Source: an uncultured Lachnospiraceae bacterium (lineage in GTDB: Bacteria > Bacillota > Clostridia > Lachnospirales > Lachnospiraceae). Taken from it: a DNA stretch of 64,000 nucleotides. Shown piece by piece: positions 52,551-62,588 of this stretch. The DNA is taken from contig CAMUZQ010000002.1 of NCBI GenBank assembly GCA_947165275.1, positions 39,414-103,413 of the forward strand. The letters run 5' to 3'. The number at the start of each line of letters is the position of its first letter. The first letter of the stretch is position 1. Both the position numbers and the translations under genes were made by a program. Below the pieces are notes generated by a model. The model saw nothing but the letters and a program-made list of their open reading frames with translations, did no database searches and was not told the DNA's origin.

Positions 52551-53688
52551 ATGTATCTTGAAAATAAGAAGACAAATATTACAATAAACATATTAAAATG
52601 CTATGCAGCGTTAATTGTTTTCATATGCCACACGTATATTGTTTGTAAGAATGCCTTCCATTTTGAGTTCACAACATCATGGCAGTTTGTTTTAAAAACC
52701 CCAGCATGGGCAGGAGTATGGGTTTTCATGATTGTAGCAGGATTTCTTGCTGCAGATGGATTCTTTCATGGAAGGTATGAATTAACTAAGAAAGGAATCC
52801 TCGCGTATTACAAGAATAGGTTAATTAAAATCATCATCCCTACTTGGATAATGATCAGTTTGGTCTATATTCTTGCTGATTCACAATTTGTTTCTGGAAA
52901 AATAGTGCTTGATTATCTGACATGTATGTATCGGGGAGAAGGTGGTGCAAGTGGTGTTGGAGCAACTTGGTACGTTTTCTCAATTGTATGGCTTTATTTA
53001 TTGACACCATTATTTATATTTGTAATTCAACGAATCAATAATAATAGTGACAACAAGGAAAAGGTTTATATTTTCCTGTTCTGTATTATATTAATCTTAG
53101 GTATTGTATATCGTGTTGGTGGAAGAAAAATAGGATTAACCTGGTATCGTTGGATTTATGCATCCCCCCTTGGCAATATTGATCTTTTCTTCGGAGGGAT
53201 GATAGTAAAGCAATTCAAAGAGATAAGGAAAATAAAGTGGAAAAAGGGAAGGGCTGTCGGTTTATTTTTTGTTTTGATAATTCTAATGCTTGCATGCTCT
53301 TTTATGTATTTTTATGGAGAGACCACAAAACATTCACTTCTTTCACTATATAGATATATTATGCCAACAGCAGTCCTAATCGTTGTTGGGGGGATTACTC
53401 AACTCGCAAGAAAAAGAGCGTCTTAGTTTGATAGATAAATTTATTGCAGGATGTGCATTGTATTCATTTCAATTTTACTTATGGCATTCAATCGTATTAG
53501 AACATGTTGCAAAAGTTATAGAACTTGATGGAGTGTTTGTTAGATATTTGGCAACAATGGGAGCTGGCGCATTTATTACTTTCTACATTGCTTATCTTAT
53601 GAATGCAATGCAACAGGGAATAGGTAAAAAAATAGAGGAGTTAAAGAACTATGCCAAAGCTGCTGACGATCTCGATCCCTACGTATAA
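52551..53688 (+). pseudogene. Acyltransferase family 3 protein, frameshifted
   Basis: The first frame (52551-53426) begins TNITINILKCYAALIVFICHTYIV, with the conserved histidine of OafA-like acyltransferases, and has about eight hydrophobic segments. It stops at TAG after TQLARKRAS. The neighbouring frame reads on from the same place as QEKERLSLIDKFIAGCALYSFQFYLWHS and ends at 53688, completing the usual 370-380 residues. A one-base change in the G or A runs near 53394-53415 explains the break. The family O-acetylates surface glycans. The product would be truncated by about 90 residues unless the run is a sequencing error or slips. Confidence 0.75.
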
Positions 53689-54661
53689 TGGAAGCAGAAC
53701 AATAGGAAAGATGCTTGATATCCTCCTTCCTCAGTGTGATGAAAGAGTAGAAGTAATTATCTGTGATAATGCTTCCAAAGACAATACAGGTGAGATTATC
53801 GAGAAGTATGTAAAAGGGTATCCGTTAATACAGCATATACGGAATGAGAAGAATATTGGGCCGGATTCTAATTTTCTCTTGTGCATGCATAAAGCTCATG
53901 GAAAATACACATTACTTCTTTCAGATGATGATATCCTCATAGAAGGATCTATGTCTATACTTCTGGACTTTCTGGAAAAAAGTCCTGATCTGTCCTTGAT
54001 TTACCTAAATGCGGTGGGCTTCCATGAGAAGTATAATGGAGCAGATTCGTGTGAGAAGTATCAAAGGGCGGTCTATGATGATTCTCTGTTCGTTACAAAA
54101 GATAAGAAAAAGTTCATGGATTATGCTGGAAGAATGTGGGGCTTTCTTTCTTGCTTTGTATGTCTGACGGATGCTATTCGTTCGATTGACAATACTGAAA
54201 AGTATAAAGGGACAAATTGGCTACAAAGTTATATACATATTCTTTGTGCAGATTATGGAGAAAAAAATCTAGGAGTAATTGCTATACCTTTAATTGGAGC
54301 AGGCATATATAGTATTATTACAAGCACTGATGCTGCACGAGTCGATGGTGATAACTACAGAAAAATGCTTGATTTTGCTGTGCAACATGGATTTGACAAG
54401 GATCAGCTTGATGCTCTGTTTATATGGAGAGTATGCTACATTTCAAAAAGAAATGTCATAAAGGAAAAGGCGGCAGGTGCCAAAAACACAGATATAAAAA
54501 AATTAATGAAAATCACACGAAAATACCCGGAAGCCTGGATTAAACTTTATCCATTCTTACTTGCTCCCAAATGGTTATGCAAGATCGCAGTAAATATCAA
54601 TAGCAAGAGGAAGTATTCAGAAGAACTCCATGAAAGTAGAGTGGGCGATATCATCGGGTGA
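53651..54661 (+). CDS. Family 2 glycosyltransferase (abequosyltransferase-like)
   Basis: This 336-residue GT-A protein has LTISIPTYNGSRTIGKML, ICDNASKDNTGEI and LLSDDDIL. The SDDD text and the 'CDNASxDxT' form are typical of the RfbV/abequosyltransferase group that transfers dideoxyhexoses in O-antigens. That fits the CDP-dideoxy pathway encoded just upstream, though the group also uses other sugars. ATG 53651 overlaps the acyltransferase end by 38 bases. Confidence 0.85.
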   Translation: MPKLLTISIPTYNGSRTIGKMLDILLPQCDERVEVIICDNASKDNTGEIIEKYVKGYPLIQHIRNEKNIGPDSNFLLCMHKAHGKYTLLLSDDDILIEGSMSILLDFLEKSPDLSLIYLNAVGFHEKYNGADSCEKYQRAVYDDSLFVTKDKKKFMDYAGRMWGFLSCFVCLTDAIRSIDNTEKYKGTNWLQSYIHILCADYGEKNLGVIAIPLIGAGIYSIITSTDAARVDGDNYRKMLDFAVQHGFDKDQLDALFIWRVCYISKRNVIKEKAAGAKNTDIKKLMKITRKYPEAWIKLYPFLLAPKWLCKIAVNINSKRKYSEELHESRVGDIIG

Positions 54662-54670
54662 GAGGATAAT

Positions 54671-55849
54671 ATGATATTCTTTGGCTTATATGCTCTCGTT
54701 GGCATAGTATGTGTATTATCAAATAATGGAAAAAAGAAAAGATCCAGAACGATTGCCTGTTTTCTTATATTCCTTGGAATGCAGTTGCTGTTGGGATTAA
54801 GACATATTCAATATGGCGGTGTGGATACACAGGTTTATGCTAGGGATTTTATGCGTATTGTGAACCAGAATTATTCCATGTTGGACATTTTTCGGAATTT
54901 TAATAAAGACTATGGATTTTATCTCATTGCCCAGTTCTATTCGATGTTTATACATGATATGAACGCATGGGTGTTTGCATGTGCATTACCATATACTATT
55001 GCTGTCACATGGATGATATATAAGTATTCAAAGAATATGTTCCTGAGTTTTATCATGTTTTTGTCCTTTGGGTACTATTTATATAACTTTCAATTAATGC
55101 GTCACGTGTTTGCACTCGGAATAATTGTTCTTGCTTACAAGTACTTGGAGGAAGAGCAATATAAAAAATACGTTATAGCAACATTGATTGCTACATTTTG
55201 CCATACAATTGCCATTTTATTTTTTGGAGCATACTTTATTAGAAAAGGCAGAATAACAGAAAAGCAGTTGGTCTGGATTGTACTGGGTGGTTTTGCTATT
55301 TTGGTGTTTTCACAAGAATCCATAAGGATTGCAGTATTTAATCTGATTCCATTTTTACGAACAGGTAGATTTGCGACATTTTCAACAGTAGGGGGGCACT
55401 TATCATCGGAATTCTTTATTCAGATGATTTTTGTTGGCATTAGTTGGGTTGCTTTATTTGGAAAGAAGAAAGAATCTTCTCAAACGTATATTCAGACAAC
55501 AAATAGAAAAATAGGCCTTTCAGCAGTAATTAGGCCTAGCAACTCAAAGTTCTATACTACCGAACCCAACATGACGCTGCTATTCAATATGGGAGTAGTT
55601 GCTACTCTGTTTTATTTGATGACAATTGCAATAGGCGAGAGTTATCGAATGGCTCAATATTTTTCACTTTTTACAATTATTCTTGTTCCAAACGCAATAA
55701 ATAAAATCAGAGATAAGAGGATCCGGCTGTTGTTCATTGTTCTTATTGTGGCATTTGGCGTTCGGCATTTCTTTGGAGGATTGTTTGTAGATGGATCAGC
55801 ATATAATCCTTATGTGTTTTTCTGGGAAAGTCCACAAAGTTTGTGGTGA
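54671..55849 (+). CDS. EpsG family polysaccharide polymerase
   Basis: This 392-residue membrane protein has about ten transmembrane helices. The text GMQLLLGLRHIQYGGVDTQVYARDF near residue 40-60 is the EpsG signature (R...G.DT..Y). It is a Wzy-like polymerase of repeat units for the second locus. It has a good ribosome binding site (GAGAGGA). The three polymerase candidates in the window (9908, 20006 and here) are not obviously alike. Confidence 0.88.
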   Translation: MIFFGLYALVGIVCVLSNNGKKKRSRTIACFLIFLGMQLLLGLRHIQYGGVDTQVYARDFMRIVNQNYSMLDIFRNFNKDYGFYLIAQFYSMFIHDMNAWVFACALPYTIAVTWMIYKYSKNMFLSFIMFLSFGYYLYNFQLMRHVFALGIIVLAYKYLEEEQYKKYVIATLIATFCHTIAILFFGAYFIRKGRITEKQLVWIVLGGFAILVFSQESIRIAVFNLIPFLRTGRFATFSTVGGHLSSEFFIQMIFVGISWVALFGKKKESSQTYIQTTNRKIGLSAVIRPSNSKFYTTEPNMTLLFNMGVVATLFYLMTIAIGESYRMAQYFSLFTIILVPNAINKIRDKRIRLLFIVLIVAFGVRHFFGGLFVDGSAYNPYVFFWESPQSLW

Positions 55850-55858
55850 GGTGCCAAA

Positions 55859-57010
55859 ATGAGGATTTTATATATAGGTGATCAAGGCTCAGTAGGAGGC
55901 GCTGCCAGGGCACTGGTTGAAGTGGTCACAGAAGTTAAAAAGTTTGGAGTAGAACCTATTGTTGTTACAAGTGTCTATGATAACCTTAATGAAGAAATAG
56001 AGTCATATGGCATTAGCACAATAGCTTGTGGCCACCAGTCAGCAATGAATCCAAAGTCGCCATACAAATGGAAAAGACCTCTTAAATATCCCTATGAATG
56101 TTTAAGATATTATAAATCTCTGCCAGGAGCTATAAAGACGATAGAAGAGAATATTGACATACACACAATTGATTTGATCCATACAAACTCTGCTAGAAAC
56201 GATATAGGATGTTTGCTTCGGAATAAATATAACATTCCGCATGTTATGCATATTAGAGAATTCGGCCAGGAAGACTTTGAATGCTGCGTGTATCGTTTGA
56301 ACTACTATAAATATTTAAATCAGGGGACCGATAGATTTCTTGCGATATCTAAGGCAGTTGCAAATTCTTGGACGAGAAAAGGGATAAACTCATCAAAATT
56401 GCAAGTACTATATGATGGAGTTGATATTTCAAAGATCCAAATTAAAGAGAACTATAGAAGTCGTAACGAAGACCTTCATATGGTGATTACAGGAGGGGTC
56501 TGTAATGCGAAAGGGCAGCACTTGGCCATAGAAGCAATGGGATTATTACCTGACATGATTAAACCACATGTATATCTGTCAATCATTGGATGGACAGATC
56601 CTAGGTATGTGGAAAGACTCAAAAAAATTATTGAGAGCTACAAGCTTGAAGAACAGGTGTCTTTCCTTGATGCGCGAAATGATATTTACAAGGTTCTGAA
56701 GGATTATGATGTCGGTCTTACGTGTTCGAGAAGTGAGGGCTTTGGTCGTGTAACTGCGGAGTATTTATATGCAGGACTTACCGCTATTGGGGCTGATACA
56801 GGGGCCACGTCGGAACTCATAAAAGATCAGGAAACGGGACTGATTTTCAGTTATGACAATGTTAAGGATCTGTCACAAAAGATAGTAGAATGCTACAGGA
56901 ATCCAGTCAAGATGAGGAAGCTTGGATTAAATGCACACAAGGATGCAGAAAGATTCTCAGCCGTGAGAAATGCTGATGAGATTCTTGAGGTATATCATTC
57001 ATTGTTATGA
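55859..57010 (+). CDS. Family 4 glycosyltransferase
   Basis: This 383-residue GT-B protein has the N-terminal glycine loop YIGDQGSVGGAARALVEV and the C-terminal CSRSEGFGRVTAEYLYAGL, the E(x7)E motif of GT4 enzymes. It transfers a sugar with retention from a nucleotide donor. It starts 9 bases behind the EpsG gene with TGAGGTG upstream. Its 3' end overlaps the longer frame of the pyruvyl transferase. Confidence 0.9.
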   Translation: MRILYIGDQGSVGGAARALVEVVTEVKKFGVEPIVVTSVYDNLNEEIESYGISTIACGHQSAMNPKSPYKWKRPLKYPYECLRYYKSLPGAIKTIEENIDIHTIDLIHTNSARNDIGCLLRNKYNIPHVMHIREFGQEDFECCVYRLNYYKYLNQGTDRFLAISKAVANSWTRKGINSSKLQVLYDGVDISKIQIKENYRSRNEDLHMVITGGVCNAKGQHLAIEAMGLLPDMIKPHVYLSIIGWTDPRYVERLKKIIESYKLEEQVSFLDARNDIYKVLKDYDVGLTCSRSEGFGRVTAEYLYAGLTAIGADTGATSELIKDQETGLIFSYDNVKDLSQKIVECYRNPVKMRKLGLNAHKDAERFSAVRNADEILEVYHSLL

Positions 57011-57024
57011 TAGGAAGTGATCAA

Positions 57025-58182
57025 ATGAGAATAGGTATTATTACATTTTATAATGATAACATCAATTATGGAGGAATACTACAGGCATATGCAATGCAGA
57101 AAAAACTTGCAGATTTGGGATATGATTCCAGACAGGTTTGCCTTGATAATGCTATTACCGAATCATTATCCATTAGAGATAAAATCATACTTTTGATGAA
57201 ATTGAATTTTAAGGCTATAGATATTTGGAAACGAAAAAAAGATCAACAAAAAAAGGAGAATGCAATTTCAGATATTCGAGAGAAACAGAGAGAAGGTTTT
57301 AGGGTTTTTGAAGCACTGATTCCTCACACGGAGAAATCGTATAGAGCGAATGAACTACAAGAATTAGATGTGGAGTTTGATGCTTTTATCACAGGAAGCG
57401 ATCAAGTGTGGACCCCAAACTCTGGTGGGTTTAGACCTGTTCCACACAGAGGAACGTATTTTCTTGATTTTACGAAGAAGAAAAAAATATCGTATGCTGC
57501 AAGCTTTGGGGTAGATAATATATCGGAAGACTTTGCTCGTGAAGCTATGCCTAAGATAGAAAGCCTTAATGCTGTGTCTGTTAGAGAAATCAATGCCAAA
57601 TTCATTATTCAAAAGCATTTGGATAAGGAGGTTGAGGTTGTTGTAGACCCCGTTTTTTTGTTAAGCAAGGAAGAATGGGCAAACATAGCAATAGAGCACA
57701 ATGAGGAAGAGTATGTTCTTGCTTACATTTTAGGAGATAAAAATAATGCAAGAAGTATTTCAAAATCTATTTCAGAAAAAAAGGAGATCATGTTATACAC
57801 AATACCTTTTATTGGAGATTATGTAAAATATGACAGGTCATTTGGCGATAAGCAATTGATTGGAATTGATCCAAGAGAATTTCTTGGTTATGTGAAAAAT
57901 GCTAATTTTATTATAACAGATTCCTTTCATTGTTTAGCTTTTGCTATAATCTTTGAGAAACAGTTTATTGTAGTCAAGAGGTCAGAAGATAATAAAAAAG
58001 GTGCGATGAATTCAAGAGTGACGGATCTCCTAGAGACCTTAAATCTGAGAGATAGAATGTGCAATAGTATAGAAGAAACTGGGGTGGAGATTAACTACAA
58101 GACAGTAAAGGATACTTTGAGAAAAGAAGTCGAAAGATCAAAGGCATGGCTTGTAAATAACATTGAAAATGCAGGGAAATAA
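57025..58182 (+). CDS. Polysaccharide pyruvyl transferase family protein
   Basis: This 385-residue protein has MRIGIITFYNDNINYGGILQAYAMQ at the start and ITGSDQVWTPN in the middle, typical of CsaB-like ketal pyruvyl transferases. They place a pyruvate ketal from phosphoenolpyruvate on a sugar of the glycan and add negative charge. ATG 57025 is preferred over 57007 because the conserved MRIGIIT start and AGGAAGTG ribosome binding site fit it. Confidence 0.88.
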   Translation: MRIGIITFYNDNINYGGILQAYAMQKKLADLGYDSRQVCLDNAITESLSIRDKIILLMKLNFKAIDIWKRKKDQQKKENAISDIREKQREGFRVFEALIPHTEKSYRANELQELDVEFDAFITGSDQVWTPNSGGFRPVPHRGTYFLDFTKKKKISYAASFGVDNISEDFAREAMPKIESLNAVSVREINAKFIIQKHLDKEVEVVVDPVFLLSKEEWANIAIEHNEEEYVLAYILGDKNNARSISKSISEKKEIMLYTIPFIGDYVKYDRSFGDKQLIGIDPREFLGYVKNANFIITDSFHCLAFAIIFEKQFIVVKRSEDNKKGAMNSRVTDLLETLNLRDRMCNSIEETGVEINYKTVKDTLRKEVERSKAWLVNNIENAGK

Positions 58183-59640
58183 ATGAAGAGTATAAATAAA
58201 CTTATTAGTAAATACAAAAGTATTCCTATTCAAGTTAGAGCCTCTTTTTGGTTCCTTATTTGCGCATTTATGCAAAAAGGAATATCTATTATAGTCACTC
58301 CGATATTTACTCGACTGATGACAACGGATGAATATGGAGAATTTAGCGTTTTCATTTCATGGTTAGGGATTATTTCAGTCATCGTTTCGATGAACCTTTA
58401 TGCTGGTGTATATAGTCAAGGATTAGTTAAGTTTGAAGATAGAAGAGATGAATATGCTTCTTCATTACAAGGCCTAAGTTTGTTTTTGGTTTTACTCTGG
58501 TCAATTGTTTATTTCGCATTTCATGGATTTTGGAATAGACTTTTTTCATTGTCAACTTATAAAATGGTTTGTATGTTCTTTCTGATATGGACTACATCAG
58601 TTTTTCAACTTTGGGCAATGAAGGAGCGAGTTGATTTCAGATATAGAAAACTCGCAATGGTTACTGTTTTTGCATCACTATTAGCACCTATTCTTGGAAT
58701 TATAGGTATTCTCTTTGTGCTTAAAGACAAAGTTATGGCAAGAATACTTAGCATGGTAATTACAAGTTTTTTTGCTTATAGTTGGATGTTTTTTTCACAG
58801 CTCAAAAGGGGAAAGAGATTTTTTTCGAGAGAATTTTGGAAGTATGCATTTCTATTCAATTTACCCCTGATTCCACATTATCTCTCAATGACTATTTTAA
58901 ATAGTGCTGATCGTATTATGATAGAAAGAATATGCGGTTCAGATAAAGCAGGTATATACAACCTTGCATATTCTATATCTCAGATAATGATCATTTTTAA
59001 TACGGCTTCGTTACAGGCGATTGAACCATGGCTATACAAGAAGATTAAAGCAAGGTCTACAGGGGATATATCTAGAGTTGCATATCCCTCATTTGTGTTG
59101 ATAGCAGTGGTCAATATTCTATTGATTTTGTTTGCTCCGGAGGTAATAAAAATATTCGCCCCGGAAGAGTATTATGAAGCTATATACGTGATTCCACCTG
59201 TTGCCATGAGTGTTTATTTCATGTTTTTATATACATTTTTTGCTGTTTTTGAGTTCTATTATGAAAAAACAAAGCTGATTATGATTGCAACACTTTCGGG
59301 AGCAATCTTAAACATCATACTGAATTATTATTTTATTAATATATATGGCTATTTTGCAGCCGGATACACAACATTAGCATGTTATATGCTTTACGCACTA
59401 CTACACTATGTTTTTATGAAAAGAATTACAATACAAGAGTTACCTAATATTAAAATTTACGATTCTAGAATTATACTTGGTATATCATTTCTATTTATAA
59501 CGGCAGGATTTTTGTGTATGCTTACATATGCTTTACCCGTTGTTAGATATGGTGTAGCGTGTATTGCTTTGATTATTGTTTTAATAAACAGAGAAAACAT
59601 AATGAGACTCATTGAGACAATCGTCAAAATGCGGTTTTGA
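58183..59640 (+). CDS. Wzx-type oligosaccharide flippase 2
   Basis: This 485-residue polysaccharide transporter has about 12 to 14 hydrophobic segments and the N-terminal FWFLICAFMQKGISIIVTPIFTRLMTTDEYGEFSVF. It flips lipid-linked repeat units made by the second locus. The ATG immediately follows the preceding stop. It is not close in sequence to the flippase at 28666, so each glycan set seems to have its own. Confidence 0.92.
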   Translation: MKSINKLISKYKSIPIQVRASFWFLICAFMQKGISIIVTPIFTRLMTTDEYGEFSVFISWLGIISVIVSMNLYAGVYSQGLVKFEDRRDEYASSLQGLSLFLVLLWSIVYFAFHGFWNRLFSLSTYKMVCMFFLIWTTSVFQLWAMKERVDFRYRKLAMVTVFASLLAPILGIIGILFVLKDKVMARILSMVITSFFAYSWMFFSQLKRGKRFFSREFWKYAFLFNLPLIPHYLSMTILNSADRIMIERICGSDKAGIYNLAYSISQIMIIFNTASLQAIEPWLYKKIKARSTGDISRVAYPSFVLIAVVNILLILFAPEVIKIFAPEEYYEAIYVIPPVAMSVYFMFLYTFFAVFEFYYEKTKLIMIATLSGAILNIILNYYFINIYGYFAAGYTTLACYMLYALLHYVFMKRITIQELPNIKIYDSRIILGISFLFITAGFLCMLTYALPVVRYGVACIALIIVLINRENIMRLIETIVKMRF

Positions 59641-59768
59641 AAAATAATTACAAAATAATCGTTTTTCTTCCAGGGGGAAGACACATGGTTTTGAGTCGGA
59701 AAGTGTTTGAAACTTATGGGGCTTGAGTTCCCGAGAGTATACTATCATAAATATTAGGAGGAATTACT

Positions 59769-61517
59769 GTGGATACAAAATATACTTCTGAAAAAAATAC
59801 ACTAATGCTTATCTATCTTATGAAAAAACATGGAATTAAAAAAATGGTCTTGAGTCCGGGCACCACGAACATTTGTTTGTCTGCGAGCGTTCAACAAGAT
59901 AATTATTTTGAATTGTATTCATGTGTAGATGAAAGGTCTGCAGCTTATATGGCATGCGGATTGGCTGCAGAAAGTGGGGAACCCGTAGCACTTAGTTGTA
60001 CAGGTGCTACGGCATCTAGGAACTATATGTCTGCGCTTACTGAAGCATACTATAGAAAGCTACCAATTTTGGCAATTACATCGACACAGCACACTGGGAG
60101 AGTTGGTAATCATATAGCACAAGTAATCGATAGAAGTACACCTCCAAATGATATTGTTAATATGAGTATTCAAGTTCCTTCGATTCATGATTATGAAGAC
60201 GAATGGGCATATAATGTCATGATAAATAAGGCTCTTCTTGAATTAAGACATAGAGGTGGAGGCCCTGTTCATATTAATCTGACCACGACATATTCTAAGG
60301 ACTATACGACAGCACAATTACCGGAATTTCGGGTCATTAGAAGATATGAGTATGGAGATTCGCTCCCAGATATTAAAGCAGAAAAAGTTGGAGTTTATGT
60401 GGGGGCACACCCGAGAATGTCGAATGAGCTTGTTAGTGCTATTAATAGTTTTTGTGAAAGCTATAATGGCGTTGTATTTTGTGATCATACAAGTAATTAT
60501 CATGGACCTTTTAGAGTTAATCCTGCTTTAGTATGCAATCAAGCACAAGCTACTTCCCCATGTGAATATGTTGACTTAGTGATTCACATTGGAGAAATTT
60601 CAGGTTCTGGGATGGCTCTCCGAATGAAAGAGTCGTGGCGAGTAAATCCAGATGGTGAAGTAAGGGATACGTTTAGAGTTCTTAAAAATGTATTTGAAAT
60701 GCGTGAGATTGATTTCTTTAATTCCTATGTAGAAAAAGCAAGGAGTATTACGAAGAAGAAAAACACTTCTTATTTGACAGAATGGAGGGAAACAAATAGT
60801 AGGGTTTTGGAACTTGTTCCTGAGTTGCCTTTTGGAAATGCGTGGGTTGCCCAACATAGTGTTGACAGATTCCCAGAGGGATGTGTTGTGCATCTGGGAA
60901 TCTTGAATTCGCTTAGAAACTGGGATTTCTTTGAATTTAGCCATCCTATAGATTGCTATTGCAACACGGGGGGGTTTGGAATTGATGGCTGTGTGTCTTC
61001 TCTTATCGGTGCATCTTTCAATGATAAAAAGAAACTGTACTTTGGCATTGTGGGCGATCTTGCTTTTTTTTATGACATGAATGTATGGGGCAATAGACAT
61101 TTGGGAAATAATGTTAGATTGATGGTTATAAACAATGGTAAAGGTACTGAATTTAGGAATTTTAATCATGATGGTGCACGGTTTGGTGATAATGCAGACA
61201 ATTATATTGCAGCCGCTGGACACTTTGGAAACAAGTCTTCGGAACTTGTTCGTCATTATGCTGAGGATTTAGGGTGTGAATATCTAACGGCATCTACAAA
61301 AGAGGAGTTTATTAATCAAATTAACAGATTCTTGACAAAAGAAATGTTGGATAAACCGATAATATTTGAAGTGTTCACGGAAAGCAAAGATGAAAGCGAT
61401 GCTTTGTATACTCTATATAATATGGATAAGTCTGCATCTGGTAGTGCCAAGATGATTGCAAAGGGGATTCTCGGAGAGAATGGGTACAATACATTAAAAA
61501 GAATTGTAAAAGGATGA
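59769..61517 (+). CDS. MenD-like thiamine diphosphate enzyme in polysaccharide locus
   Basis: This 582-residue thiamine diphosphate enzyme has SPGTTNICLSASV, the activating glutamate in SCVDERSAAYMACG (like IDERSA of MenD), and the cofactor motif GDLAFFYDMNVWGN...MVINNGKG. It lacks the isochorismate-binding arginine context I would expect for menaquinone synthesis, and no men genes are near. GTG 59769 follows TAGGAGGA. Its TGA overlaps the ATG of the SDR gene, so the pair acts together. It probably performs a decarboxylation or carboligation that modifies a sugar or its substituent; the substrate is unknown. It is a third, distinct thiamine enzyme in the window. Confidence 0.75.
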   Translation: MDTKYTSEKNTLMLIYLMKKHGIKKMVLSPGTTNICLSASVQQDNYFELYSCVDERSAAYMACGLAAESGEPVALSCTGATASRNYMSALTEAYYRKLPILAITSTQHTGRVGNHIAQVIDRSTPPNDIVNMSIQVPSIHDYEDEWAYNVMINKALLELRHRGGGPVHINLTTTYSKDYTTAQLPEFRVIRRYEYGDSLPDIKAEKVGVYVGAHPRMSNELVSAINSFCESYNGVVFCDHTSNYHGPFRVNPALVCNQAQATSPCEYVDLVIHIGEISGSGMALRMKESWRVNPDGEVRDTFRVLKNVFEMREIDFFNSYVEKARSITKKKNTSYLTEWRETNSRVLELVPELPFGNAWVAQHSVDRFPEGCVVHLGILNSLRNWDFFEFSHPIDCYCNTGGFGIDGCVSSLIGASFNDKKKLYFGIVGDLAFFYDMNVWGNRHLGNNVRLMVINNGKGTEFRNFNHDGARFGDNADNYIAAAGHFGNKSSELVRHYAEDLGCEYLTASTKEEFINQINRFLTKEMLDKPIIFEVFTESKDESDALYTLYNMDKSASGSAKMIAKGILGENGYNTLKRIVKG

Positions 61518-62368
61518 AAACAATGGGTTTTAGAGAATGTATGAAAGGTAAGCTAAAAGCAATAATTCGACTTTTCGAGGAAAAACAAATCTATTCAGTT
61601 CCAGTACAAATAAATACAACGGAGTTGTTAAAAGGAAAGGTAGCTCTTATTACTGGCGGAAGCGGAGGAATAGGTATTGCGATTGCTGAGAATTTCTTGA
61701 AAAATGGATGTAAAGTAATTATTGCAGGAACAACGGAGGAAAAACTTGAAAAGTGTATGAAGACACTTGGGGGAGGGACTAACCTAAAGGCTATTGTACT
61801 TAATGTGAATGATATCAATAGCCTACCGGATAAAATTAAGGAAGCAGATCAAATGTTTGAGGAGAGGATTGATATTCTTGTTAATTCCGCTGGATTGGTT
61901 GCGAAAAACGATTTCTTTAATATGACGGAAGAAGAATACGATGCCATAATGGATACAAATGCAAAAGGCACATATTTCATGAGTCAGGCTATGGCAAAGT
62001 ATATGATTGAGAACGGCATAAAAGGTCATATTCTTAACTTATCATCAAGTTCATCGAAAAGACCTGCATGGACTCCTTATCAAATGTCTAAATGGGCAAT
62101 TAGAGGGCTGACTCTTGGTTTGGCTGATGCATTATTACCATATGGTATTATTGTAAATGCAATAGCACCCGGGCCTGTGGCTACTCCTATGCTAGGTAAA
62201 AGTGTTGAAGATGATATTTACAAGGCAGATAATCCAAGTGGAAGATACGCTTTGCCAAGCGAAATTGCAGCTTTGGCCACCTTTATGGTAAGTGATATGG
62301 GGAATTATATCGTAGGTGACACCTTCTTTATTACTGGTGGAAGTGGTACTATCTCCTTACATAAATAG
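61514..62368 (+). CDS. Short-chain dehydrogenase/reductase
   Basis: This 284-residue classical SDR has a nucleotide-binding ITGGSGGIGIAI at about residue 45, VNSAG, serine in LNLSSSSS and the catalytic Tyr-x-x-x-Lys in PYQMSKWAI, and the proline-glycine turn IAPGPVATPM. The first 40 residues are an extra N-terminal stretch. ATG 61514 overlaps the preceding stop (ATGA). It presumably reduces the product of the MenD-like enzyme using NAD(P)H. Confidence 0.88.
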   Translation: MKTMGFRECMKGKLKAIIRLFEEKQIYSVPVQINTTELLKGKVALITGGSGGIGIAIAENFLKNGCKVIIAGTTEEKLEKCMKTLGGGTNLKAIVLNVNDINSLPDKIKEADQMFEERIDILVNSAGLVAKNDFFNMTEEEYDAIMDTNAKGTYFMSQAMAKYMIENGIKGHILNLSSSSSKRPAWTPYQMSKWAIRGLTLGLADALLPYGIIVNAIAPGPVATPMLGKSVEDDIYKADNPSGRYALPSEIAALATFMVSDMGNYIVGDTFFITGGSGTISLHK

Positions 62369-62588
62369 CCGTTTAGACACTCAGTGAGAGTCTGTATGTC
62401 AGATGTAAAAAGTGGTGATGAATAAGGAAAAGGCTATGAAAACGTGAAACGTAAGCGGAAAATATTCCCACGGGTACATTAACCCCTGGATCTGTGGGAC
62501 AATGGCATTGGTAGTTTATTACTTCCAACAGATATGACAAATAGAAACATTGGGAGACGTTTACTCCCGATGCGATGTAGGAGAGCCA

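Noticed and set aside
59640..59768. Possible promoter (TATACT near 59740) before the MenD-like gene
   Set aside because: No -35 element was found at a suitable distance. The gap holds only a short CTTCC/GGAAG stem without a T-run, so no call was made.
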